A DNA stretch of 6,163 bases from contig JANQSR010000188.1 of NCBI GenBank assembly GCA_028279205.1, forward strand, positions 1-6,163. Direction: 5' to 3'. Both the position numbers and the translations under genes were made by a program. The notes beneath the pieces are model-generated. The model was given only the letters and a program-made list of their open reading frames with translations, searched no databases and had not been told where the DNA came from. Positions 1-6,109 of this stretch are shown one piece after another. This DNA is from Simkania sp. Lineage in GTDB: Bacteria; Chlamydiota; Chlamydiia; Chlamydiales; Simkaniaceae. Positions within the stretch are counted from its first letter, which is position 1, and every line of letters starts with the position of its first letter.

Positions 1-537
1 TCACTTTTTGAGTCGCAGATAACACCTGGAGAAAGCAGAGATTCAAAGACCAAACAGATAGCTCTAGCCTTTTTTAAAGGAGTATTTCCTCCTCTTGCAT
101 TCGCCTTTTTATGCTCAGATGAAAGAAAGATTCAGCGTTTAAGAAAAGACATAAGAGATTTGACTAGGCAGATTGATGCACTTTGCTTCGAAATTGAGCT
201 TACTAAAGAGCTTCTTCTAAATGAACAAGAACTTCCCAACACATTTGATCGTTCATCACCGTTCCACCAAAGTCGAGATAGGAAATTTTCAAGAATATCT
301 AAAACTAGAATAGCTTTAAATTTATTATCAAGCTTCCTATTTCCCGTTTCATTTGCACTTATTTTATGGAATGGTTTTAGAGTAAAAAAGAAAGAAAAAA
401 TCATCTACAATCAATTAGAAAATCTCCAAAAAAAAATATTGCAACTCGAAACTCAAAAAAGATTGTTCTGTGATCAATCAGTACGGTTTTGTGATGAATC
501 AGTGATGCTCCACAAAGAATTAAATCTTCCTCTATAA
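1..537 (+). CDS. Membrane/coiled-coil protein with internal duplication, 5' end cut by window edge
   Basis: I do not recognise this family. Frame 1 is open from the first base to the TAA at 535-537, giving at least 178 residues, so the true start lies left of the window; the first in-window alternative start, TTG at 160, would drop a hydrophobic segment and is less likely. Visible residues 20-38 and 104-122 are two hydrophobic, probably membrane-spanning segments. Each is followed by a charged helix with heptad-like leucine/isoleucine spacing (about 41-78 and 128-157), as expected for coiled coils. The two halves resemble each other: both hydrophobic segments are preceded by SRxSKT and contain IAL and later FA at matching places, with an offset of about 85 residues. 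Base composition is AT-rich (about 30 % G+C over 181-480), unlike the envelope genes next to it. It converges on the PBP gene with a 19-base gap. The two segments are too far apart for a classical bilobed Inc protein, so secretion or host contact is only speculation. Confidence 0.72.
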   Translation, partial: SLFESQITPGESRDSKTKQIALAFFKGVFPPLAFAFLCSDERKIQRLRKDIRDLTRQIDALCFEIELTKELLLNEQELPNTFDRSSPFHQSRDRKFSRISKTRIALNLLSSFLFPVSFALILWNGFRVKKKEKIIYNQLENLQKKILQLETQKRLFCDQSVRFCDESVMLHKELNLPL

Positions 538-539
538 GC

Positions 540-554
540 CTCCTGAATTAGGAG
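540..554. terminator. Small inverted repeat between convergent genes, possible weak bidirectional terminator
   Basis: CTCCT at 540-544 pairs with AGGAG at 550-554 around a 5-base loop, in the 19-base gap between two converging stop codons. The place suits a shared terminator. However, the stem is short, the following sequence on the plus strand is only moderately T-rich, and there is no T-run on the minus strand. Confidence 0.2.
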
Positions 555-556
555 TG

Positions 557-3500
557 TTATTTGCGGTTTTTGCACTTGATTTCACGCCACTTTTTTATGA
601 TTTGAGCTGCGAGAGGCGCAGCCTCTTTTCCGTAATCTCCAAAACGGAGGTAGACAACTACGACCAACTCTGGCTCAGGAGAAATAGAGTCAAAGTTTTG
701 GGAAACTTTTCGGTCAAAGCTGACCGCTCCAAACCAAATGTCTTTGCAGATAAGAGGCTTCATTTCCCTTTCCAAAGTGGGTCGATAAGCAAATTCAGCC
801 GTGGAGGTCTTGCCAATAAACTGATCTTTTAGACTCTTATACTCCTTTGCAAGCTCTGGGTTTTTAAGGAGGGCTTGAATCCGGTAAGGTTGAGCTGGAC
901 CTTGAATGTCCCAAACAACCTTATAAAGAGCGTCAAATAGCTTGTTTTGCACTTTTTTAGGGATGGAAATTGAGCGACGAACCTCTGGTCTTATTTGAGA
1001 CTCTTTGCTGTTTTGATGTGAGAAAGAAGGCTCAGATTTAGATTTGATAATTTGAGGTTTTAAAACCTCCCCCCCATTGGACAAAGTCGAAAGCATGATG
1101 GCCGTTTGCAAAGGAGTGACGACAAGGGAATGCTGTCCAATGGCAAAAGCATAAAGTCCTGTGCGATTATCTTGGATATCGTCGGGAACAAACCCTGGGA
1201 TCTCTCCCGTCAAGTCAATCCCCGTTAAAGAGCCAAATCCAAACTCCTTGGTCGTCTTGTATAGGTTTGAGGGGCTACTGATCACATCCCCTGCCAAAAC
1301 AGAAAAGTAGAGATTACTCGAGCGTTGCATCGCACTTGAGAAATCGACTTGCCCAATAGATGTGTGACTTTTCGGAAGCCGCCCTCCCTTGTACTGACGT
1401 GTAATCCAACGACCATCAAGGGTGCGACCGAGCACCCCTTTTCCCTTGATCTTGACTTGGGGTTTGAACTCATCGTAAAGAGTCAGGGGATTGAGCTCAT
1501 AAATAGAGTTTCCTTCCCTCTCTCTCTTTAGATATTCCTGTTTCAAAGCCTCATACCCTACAACTGGTTTGAAAAGGGAGCCTAGGGTTGTTGCAGATCC
1601 GTAAGCATACGATTTGTTAAGCCCCAACCCGTTTTTAGGGTAAAAAGCGGAAGCGAGATCTTGGAGTGTCGAAGGGGTAGAGCCAACGGAAAGGAGAGGA
1701 TAATGCCCCCATAGAGGGGCGGTCAAATCGGCATGGTTGTGCATGCTCTTCAGATACTCAAGTGCCTCCAATCTGGAAAGAGAAGCAAAACGCGCGCTCA
1801 GAAGGTTGAACTGATCTAAAAATCTCTGGCTTGCCGAGTTTTGATGTTGAAGCAGGTGAAAAGCGATGGCTTTTAAATGGGGGTCATCTGGCACCTTTTT
1901 AAAAAGGACTGTTTCTAAAAAATCGGATTGGTGCGCCTCCCAAAAAGGGTTAAAAAGGGCGATTTTAGCTTGCGCAAGATGGGCGGTATAAGGGTGTTGA
2001 TAGGTTCTCTTGATTTTCTCCTCTTTCCGCTTCTCTTTCAAATAAGAGCGAAATTTCTCCTTTCTCCAAATGGGGAAAATGGTTTGATCGTATGCAGCTT
2101 CGATCTGTTTTTTAAGCTCCTCTTTGACCACCGCATAGGCTTGGCAAAGGGTTCGGTAGGTTGTTAGAGAGTCACTTCCAACAGACTTTAAAAGGGCTTG
2201 GCTAAAAGAGAATGGGCCTAAAACGAGTCTGGTCAGATCTAGCAAAAGAAGCTTATCGTCGTTATATGTGATACTTCCCAAGTAGGTGTCAAGCTCCTCT
2301 TTGACAGAGGAGGAGACTCTTTTTTCGAGTCGATCCCGAACCCTCTCTATCTCCTCTTTATCCGCTTTTTGCCTAGTATGAATATGACCATAAAGAGGGT
2401 GGTAAAGGGCATCTAACAGAAGATCTTTCCTCTCAGTCTCCCCCATTTCCTCCAAGGTATGAATCAGATCGAGAAGGCGGGTTGCTTTTTCGATACAAAA
2501 GATTTTATCCATAGCTTTTCTAACCTTTCCATTCAAGGAGAGGAGATGACTTAAGAAATGATCCCAAGAGAGGGTCTCTTCTTGCTCATAAACTCTGTCT
2601 AGATCAGGAGAGTAAGACTCTCTCATCCAGGAGGCCTTCCCATCCCAAATAGTCGCCACATGATGGGGTGTTTCAACCCATTGGTGGATACGCCCTCCGT
2701 TTTGGTTTATAAAATCATTGGGGTCAAAACGTGGATGAGAAGCAAGTGCGACGACCTCTCCTGTTTGGGGGATCATGGCAACAATCGCCCCCCCCATAAT
2801 CCAAGGGGATGTAACGCGATGATGATTTTTTCCAAAGTGTATAAAATTCTCCTTCCTTTCTTTCTCATTTTTGATAAGAAGCTGCTCTGCAAATGACTGC
2901 AGTTCGGCCGAGATCGTCAAACTCAAACTTTTGCCCGATATCGATTCACTCTGATGGAAAGCTCGAGAGGTCTGCTTGCCCTTTGCCCCAATTTCTATCT
3001 GTTTTTCCCCGAAAAGGCCGCGCAAATCTTCATCAAATACCCTCTCAATCCCTATTCTACCGACATGTGATTGGGACGTGTAGACCCTTCTTTTGAGCTC
3101 CTCAAGACGGGATTGGGTCTCGCTGATTTGGGTGAATCCTTTGGGCAAGGGTGCGGGCAGCTTGTCAGCTCTTTGTTTAAGAAACGTTTGCAACGTTTGC
3201 ATCTCTTGGGTAATCAAGCGAAATTGTGAAAGGTGAATCACTCCCATGTAACCCACGATGTCTGATCCTACTCTGTGTTGAGGGTAGAATCTTTGCGTCT
3301 CTTTTTGTGTCTTAAGACCCACCCAATCTTTTTCAAGTGCGCGCAACGTGTAGTAGGTTCTTTCTGAAATTCCCCCTTTAATCTTAACCATTGCATGGGG
3401 GAAGATGGAGGCCTGTGCGTAAATAAAGTCTTGAATGCTCTCTGGATCCATAGAAAGATGGGGAGCTAACATCTTTGATAAGGAAATCACATAGTTTCGG

Positions 3501-3817
3501 CGTGTGTAGCTTCGCACCTTTTTCCCCTTAGAATTTTTTATTGCAGTGAAACGGGGAATATTTTGAATCTCCCCGTAGTAAATAGCTACGCTATAGTGCA
3601 TCTTATTGACCGCTAGAGGGCAGTCGAATCGATCCCGAATCAGACCACGCGACGGCTCTATGTTGAATCTCTTTTTTTGTGAAAGGCGGGCTGTTTTAAG
3701 AAAAGTTTCATGATTTAAGACAGAGAGATAAAAAAGGCGGATCAAGATGAGTAAAAAAGCGGTGAGGATAACATACAAGATACGATTTACTCGGTGCGAG
3801 GTCTCTCGATTTTTCAT
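557..3817 (-). CDS. PBP2-type class B penicillin-binding protein (peptidoglycan transpeptidase), long chlamydial form
   Basis: Class B PBPs cross-link peptidoglycan stem peptides on the outer face of the inner membrane and work with a SEDS glycosyltransferase in division or elongation. This 1086-residue protein has a cytoplasmic N-terminus, one membrane anchor at about residues 13-33 and a dimerisation region from about 56 to 285 that opens with the usual SRGLIRDR motif. The transpeptidase domain shows all three active-site motifs: SLFK at 747-750 with nucleophile S747, SSN at 833-835, and KTS at 1003-1005 in place of the common KTG. A GQxxxVTPLQ motif lies near 894-904. About 350 residues rich in charged helices (371-735) separate the strand GEVVALASHP from the SxxK motif, where most relatives have a few tens; this accounts for the extra length and fits chlamydial PBP2. 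The ATG follows GGGAG at a spacing of 4 bases. It is last in the minus-strand envelope block, 78 bases after kdsB. Whether to call it pbpB/pbp2 or ftsI is open, so no symbol is given. Confidence 0.92.
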   Translation of the reverse strand: MKNRETSHRVNRILYVILTAFLLILIRLFYLSVLNHETFLKTARLSQKKRFNIEPSRGLIRDRFDCPLAVNKMHYSVAIYYGEIQNIPRFTAIKNSKGKKVRSYTRRNYVISLSKMLAPHLSMDPESIQDFIYAQASIFPHAMVKIKGGISERTYYTLRALEKDWVGLKTQKETQRFYPQHRVGSDIVGYMGVIHLSQFRLITQEMQTLQTFLKQRADKLPAPLPKGFTQISETQSRLEELKRRVYTSQSHVGRIGIERVFDEDLRGLFGEKQIEIGAKGKQTSRAFHQSESISGKSLSLTISAELQSFAEQLLIKNEKERKENFIHFGKNHHRVTSPWIMGGAIVAMIPQTGEVVALASHPRFDPNDFINQNGGRIHQWVETPHHVATIWDGKASWMRESYSPDLDRVYEQEETLSWDHFLSHLLSLNGKVRKAMDKIFCIEKATRLLDLIHTLEEMGETERKDLLLDALYHPLYGHIHTRQKADKEEIERVRDRLEKRVSSSVKEELDTYLGSITYNDDKLLLLDLTRLVLGPFSFSQALLKSVGSDSLTTYRTLCQAYAVVKEELKKQIEAAYDQTIFPIWRKEKFRSYLKEKRKEEKIKRTYQHPYTAHLAQAKIALFNPFWEAHQSDFLETVLFKKVPDDPHLKAIAFHLLQHQNSASQRFLDQFNLLSARFASLSRLEALEYLKSMHNHADLTAPLWGHYPLLSVGSTPSTLQDLASAFYPKNGLGLNKSYAYGSATTLGSLFKPVVGYEALKQEYLKREREGNSIYELNPLTLYDEFKPQVKIKGKGVLGRTLDGRWITRQYKGGRLPKSHTSIGQVDFSSAMQRSSNLYFSVLAGDVISSPSNLYKTTKEFGFGSLTGIDLTGEIPGFVPDDIQDNRTGLYAFAIGQHSLVVTPLQTAIMLSTLSNGGEVLKPQIIKSKSEPSFSHQNSKESQIRPEVRRSISIPKKVQNKLFDALYKVVWDIQGPAQPYRIQALLKNPELAKEYKSLKDQFIGKTSTAEFAYRPTLEREMKPLICKDIWFGAVSFDRKVSQNFDSISPEPELVVVVYLRFGDYGKEAAPLAAQIIKKWREIKCKNRK

Positions 3818-3895
3818 ACCACTCCCGCTCCACCCTGTCTTTCACTTTTAGCTTTTCAAAAGGAGAGTTTTTACCATCATTTTTTAGAGGAGGGG

Positions 3896-4657
3896 TTAAG
3901 TCAATTTTAGATCTTTGAGTCTATCAATATTTTTTAGTGCGAGCAAGAGGTCTTGTGGCGTGTCGATCGATTGCGTATCCAGATCGGTTTCATGAACTTT
4001 GATTTTGAGCCCCTCTTCAATAAAGCGGAGCTGTTCCAAAGATTCTGCATTTTCTAGTTGAGAACCGGAAGCAGTCGAGATCTTTTGAAGTGCTTCGCCT
4101 GTATAAGCGTAGAGTCCGATATGTTTGTAATAGATGGGATTTTGGTTTCTCGCATAAGGGATGGGGGCTCTGGAAAAATAGAGAGCCTCTCCCCGTCTGT
4201 TTGAGACCACTTTGACAACATGCTCGCTTTGAATCTCCTCTTTTTTGAGGATCTCTTTTTTCAAAGTCCAAACATCGGCATCCCCTCTCTCACACGATTG
4301 GAGAAGATCTTGGATCATCCGCTTTTGAATGAAAGGCTCATCACCCTGCCAGTTGACCCAGATATCCCCTTCGATTCGACTCTCAAGCATGAGCGAGGCA
4401 AGTCGATCGGTTCCAGTTTGACAATCTGGATCTGTCATGAAGTAGACCCCTTGGAAACTTTTAATAAGAGCTGCTGTTTCCTCGTGATCGATGGCGAAAG
4501 CGACTTGGTCAAATTGCGCACATGAAAGAGCTCTTTCCCATATCCACTGCAGCATCGGCTTGGATCCTAAAAAACTGAGCACTTTCTTTGGGAACCGTTT
4601 AGAGTTTAGACGCGCTGGGATGACGCAGACCGTTTTAACGCTTTTCTTGCCTATCAT
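3896..4657 (-). CDS. kdsB: 3-deoxy-manno-octulosonate cytidylyltransferase (CMP-KDO synthetase)
   Basis: KdsB couples CTP and KDO to CMP-KDO and pyrophosphate in the cytoplasm. This activates KDO for transfer to lipid A, an essential step for the chlamydial lipooligosaccharide. The 253 residues match the usual length. Family motifs appear in order: the nucleotide-binding IPARLNSKRFPKK (13-25), TGTDR (81-85), NWQGDEP (102-108), YFSRAPIPY (160-168), KHIGLYAYT (178-186), an acidic LENAESLEQLRF stretch (201-212) and DTQSIDTPQDL near the C-terminus (227-237). Before TGTDR the sequence is DPDCQ where the E. coli enzyme, as I recall it, has ADHQ. The ATG at 4657 is the only reasonable start, because an in-frame TAA lies 7 codons upstream. 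No Shine-Dalgarno sequence precedes it, which is common in chlamydiae. It lies between pgeF and the PBP gene, probably in one transcript. In Chlamydia trachomatis kdsB is beside pyrG; that partner is absent here. Confidence 0.95.
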   Translation of the reverse strand: MIGKKSVKTVCVIPARLNSKRFPKKVLSFLGSKPMLQWIWERALSCAQFDQVAFAIDHEETAALIKSFQGVYFMTDPDCQTGTDRLASLMLESRIEGDIWVNWQGDEPFIQKRMIQDLLQSCERGDADVWTLKKEILKKEEIQSEHVVKVVSNRRGEALYFSRAPIPYARNQNPIYYKHIGLYAYTGEALQKISTASGSQLENAESLEQLRFIEEGLKIKVHETDLDTQSIDTPQDLLLALKNIDRLKDLKLT

Positions 4658-4724
4658 GATGTCGCAGGAGGTTTAACCATCTCATATCAGTCTGCCTCAT
4701 GCCTCGCTAGAATGGCGCTTGACT

Positions 4725-5456
4725 TCATTCTTTGCAACCTATTTTGAGTGCAATGATCGTTCCATGGTGGCCCGTAAGAGGGTTCCGCCTGTAGGAAAAA
4801 CACTCCTCAGGATGGGAATAGGTACAGATATTGGCACACTCAATGTGCTCCTGAAGGATCCCCTCTTTTAGGAGCTGTTGACGGCTGATTTCCCAAAAAT
4901 CAAAATAGTTGGGCTTGACCTGATACTTCCAAAAGGAGTCGGGAAGCTCCCTTCTGTAATGTTTAAATTCGGCTTTTTCAGGCCCTAAACTTGGTGAAAT
5001 AGAGACCCGTATCGATCGGGGATCGCAGCCGTAAAGATGACCCATTTTACGCACTGTTTCCCGGTAAATATTTTGACAGCTTCCGCGCCATCCACAGTGG
5101 ACATTTGCAATCGTTTGCGTCTTAGGATCGAAAAAGAGTGCAGCCTGACAGTCAGCATGTCGTACCATGAGGCCTACCCCTTTTTCTCGAGTGATTACCC
5201 CGTCGTATCCTTCGTGAAGAGTCCATCCCATTTTGGCCTTTTTTGAGGTGACTAAGTGCGATTTGTGCAGTTGCTTGAGTTTGACCCCTTTTTCTAATCC
5301 AAGGGTCTCAAGCGCTAGGTTTTGGTTGAAATCCCCTCCCTTTTCTCCTAAATCAAACCCTTGCCCTTTTAGAAAAATCGCATGTTTAACTTGAGGAAAG
5401 GAGCGGAGCATGGGAAACTCAAACCACTCAACCTCACCTGATACCCTTTTTTCCAA
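4725..5456 (-). CDS. pgeF: YfiH/PgeF family protein (peptidoglycan editing factor, laccase-like fold)
   Basis: Members of this family (COG1496; formerly polyphenol oxidase or laccase domain) have been described as purine nucleoside-processing enzymes. In E. coli YfiH/PgeF is a peptidoglycan editing factor that counters precursors carrying L-Ser or Gly instead of the first L-Ala. Numbered from the chosen start, the metal-site residues are present: H64 in KQLH, C103 in HADCQ and H120 in VHCGWRG. The C-terminal FSYRR...TGHHG signature is also intact, so the protein should be functional. The frame is open up to a TTG at 5555, but the residues before about W44 of that long version do not look like the family. 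I chose TTG at 5456 (243 residues), preceded by AGAG 9 bases away, because it keeps the family's first strand EWFEF. ATG at 5411 is the alternative. It leads the minus-strand envelope block, 67 bases before kdsB. The function is certain at family level; the editing role here is inferred. Confidence 0.9.
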   Translation of the reverse strand: MEKRVSGEVEWFEFPMLRSFPQVKHAIFLKGQGFDLGEKGGDFNQNLALETLGLEKGVKLKQLHKSHLVTSKKAKMGWTLHEGYDGVITREKGVGLMVRHADCQAALFFDPKTQTIANVHCGWRGSCQNIYRETVRKMGHLYGCDPRSIRVSISPSLGPEKAEFKHYRRELPDSFWKYQVKPNYFDFWEISRQQLLKEGILQEHIECANICTYSHPEECFSYRRNPLTGHHGTIIALKIGCKE

Positions 5457-5507
5457 AATGATTGACTCTGCTTTGTAAATGGAAATCGATCTCTTGAGTA
5501 TCAGGGT

Positions 5508-5536
5508 ACAATAAATCCTGTTTTTGAATGACACAA
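5508..5536 (-). promoter_or_regulatory. Possible promoter for the pgeF-kdsB-PBP block
   Basis: On the minus strand TTGTGT (5536-5531) and TATTGT (5513-5508) are separated by 17 bases. This is a partial match to the sigma-70/sigma-66 consensus, with 3 of 6 and 4 of 6 positions. Transcription would begin near 5501, about 45 bases before the TTG chosen for pgeF and upstream of both likely starts. AT-rich DNA yields such matches by chance. Confidence 0.3.
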
Positions 5537-5553
5537 AAAAGAGGTACGTCCTC
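5535..5553 (-). terminator. Weak terminator-like hairpin with T-run, reading leftward
   Basis: On the minus strand GAGG (5553-5550) and CCTC (5544-5541) flank a 5-base loop and are followed directly by six Ts (5540-5535). The arrangement is that of an intrinsic terminator, but a stem of only four pairs is weak. If real, it would end leftward transcription coming from the right-hand region just before the pgeF promoter. It would also argue against the far-upstream TTG start of pgeF. Confidence 0.25.
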
Positions 5554-5580
5554 AAAAATTCATGGCAAGTAAGTTTTTTT

Positions 5581-5609
5581 TTGCAAATGATAGGTGGTTT
5601 GTTTAAAAT
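5581..5609 (+). promoter_or_regulatory. Good sigma-70-like promoter facing right
   Basis: TTGCAA (5581-5586) and TAAAAT (5604-5609) are separated by exactly 17 bases, directly after a run of nine Ts (5574-5582). This is the best promoter match I found in the window. A start of transcription would fall near 5616, almost on top of the ATG pair at 5618/5621. The transcript would then be nearly leaderless for the small reading frame, or it could be an RNA with another role. Confidence 0.42.
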
Positions 5610-5617
5610 GTCTTGGT

Positions 5618-5764
5618 ATGATGCCGGTAGAGATCCCAGAAAGTGAGCGAGATATTCCCTGGGTGCAGTCGCTCACCCGTTTAATCCAAGAGCAAAAGAG
5701 GGTAATCCAAGTCCCTTTGAACGCGTACAAATATTTGTTTGAGAAGAAGAAGTCAGCGTGCTGA
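5618..5764 (+). CDS. Small reading frame of 48 codons, possibly a remnant of a transposase N-terminus
   Basis: An ATG-ATG pair at 5618/5621 opens a frame that ends in TGA at 5762-5764. The product begins with an acidic MPVEIPESERD stretch, continues with an amphipathic helix-like part (IPWVQSLTRLIQEQKRVIQ) and ends in a lysine-rich tail, KKKSAC. The helix pattern reminds me of the N-terminus of IS66-type transposases, where VQxLxxLIxxQ is followed by a long coiled coil. Here the likeness ends after about 33 residues, which would suit a deletion junction. A good promoter lies directly upstream, but there is no clear ribosome binding site. An 8-base inverted repeat sits inside the frame. It could instead be a genuine small protein or non-coding. 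The reverse strand also has a longer open frame (5560-5775) that looks like a shadow. The transposase link is inference from pattern only. Confidence 0.33.
   Translation: MMPVEIPESERDIPWVQSLTRLIQEQKRVIQVPLNAYKYLFEKKKSAC
5643..5676. repeat. Perfect 8-base inverted repeat
   Basis: GTGAGCGA at 5643-5650 is the exact reverse complement of TCGCTCAC at 5669-5676, with an 18-base spacer. It is GC-rich within an AT-rich neighbourhood and could form a stem in RNA or bind a dimeric protein. No T-run follows on the plus strand, so it is not an ordinary terminator for rightward transcription. Confidence 0.5.
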
Positions 5765-5801
5765 ATTAGTGACAATCTAATTGGAGTAAATCTTTGTTCA
5801 T

Positions 5802-6074
5802 ATGCCTTATTTAGAATTCATTGATGATGATAAGCTATTAAAGCTTGTTAGAGAGGTTTTAGAAGTAAAAACAGAAGAGAGAAATCCAGAAACTGATTTT
5901 TTTGAAAATGTAATAGACCCATTTTCTGCTGTTTTTGAATGTGCGATAAGAAAAATCGAAATGGAAGAATGGATGAATTTCGAACGGGACAGACAACTTC
6001 AAAAAAGTTTACAAAGTAAGGTTGGACTATTCCATGAAAAAATATTGTCAGAGTTGCCAAAATGGGTAGTGTAA
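5802..6074 (+). pseudogene. N-terminal fragment of an Eco47II/Sau96I-type restriction endonuclease
   Basis: The 90-residue frame matches the conserved N-terminus of the Eco47II family (Pfam RE_Eco47II), type II enzymes that cut GGNCC. Signature pieces in order are MPYLEFIDDDKL at the start, NVIDPFSAVFE (36-46), EEW (55-57), RQLQKSLQ (64-71), VGLFH (74-78) and IL..LPKW (81-88). As I recall the family, full proteins have about 230-240 residues, and the segment after this tryptophan carries the catalytic acidic/lysine residues (an AEIKNK-like motif). Here the frame stops two codons after the tryptophan, and the remaining 89 bases show no continuation in any plus-strand frame. The gene is therefore a remnant without its catalytic part. 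A GGAG lies 15 bases before the ATG, too far for a good ribosome binding site. No partner cytosine methyltransferase is visible. G+C is about 32 %, well below the envelope genes, which fits acquisition by transfer. The family call comes from remembered motifs. Confidence 0.7.
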
Positions 6075-6109
6075 CATTATGTCTGTAAATTCACTTTTGG
6101 GCGACTACG

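Noticed and set aside
77..94. Inverted repeat AGGAG...CTCCT near 78-93 inside the left gene
   Set aside because: It is five bases long, lies within coding sequence and has no T-run. The likeness to the inverted repeat at 540-554 is too short to mean anything.
132..404. Minus-strand frame of 90 codons opposite the left gene
   Set aside because: It lies fully within the plus-strand gene, which is open over the whole 537 bases and shows membrane and heptad patterns. The reverse frame has no recognisable domain.
554..832. Plus-strand frame of 92 codons
   Set aside because: It is antisense to the C-terminal transpeptidase part of the PBP, including the KTS motif, and its product has no recognisable features.
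2660..3096. Two consecutive plus-strand frames (78 and 67 codons)
   Set aside because: Both are antisense to the conserved N-terminal half of the PBP. The overlap by one base (ATGA) looks operon-like, but the products show no family pattern.
3848..3880. Ten-codon minus-strand frame between kdsB and the PBP gene, possible leader peptide
   Set aside because: It has no Shine-Dalgarno sequence, no attenuator-like hairpins follow it, and frames of this size are expected by chance.
4017..4525. Frames of 84 (minus) and 101 (plus) codons inside kdsB
   Set aside because: They are alternate-frame shadows of a gene with complete CMP-KDO synthetase motifs.
5560..5775. Minus-strand frame of 71 codons
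   Set aside because: It is opposite the small plus-strand frame and shows no motif or ribosome binding site. It cannot be excluded fully, but nothing supports it.
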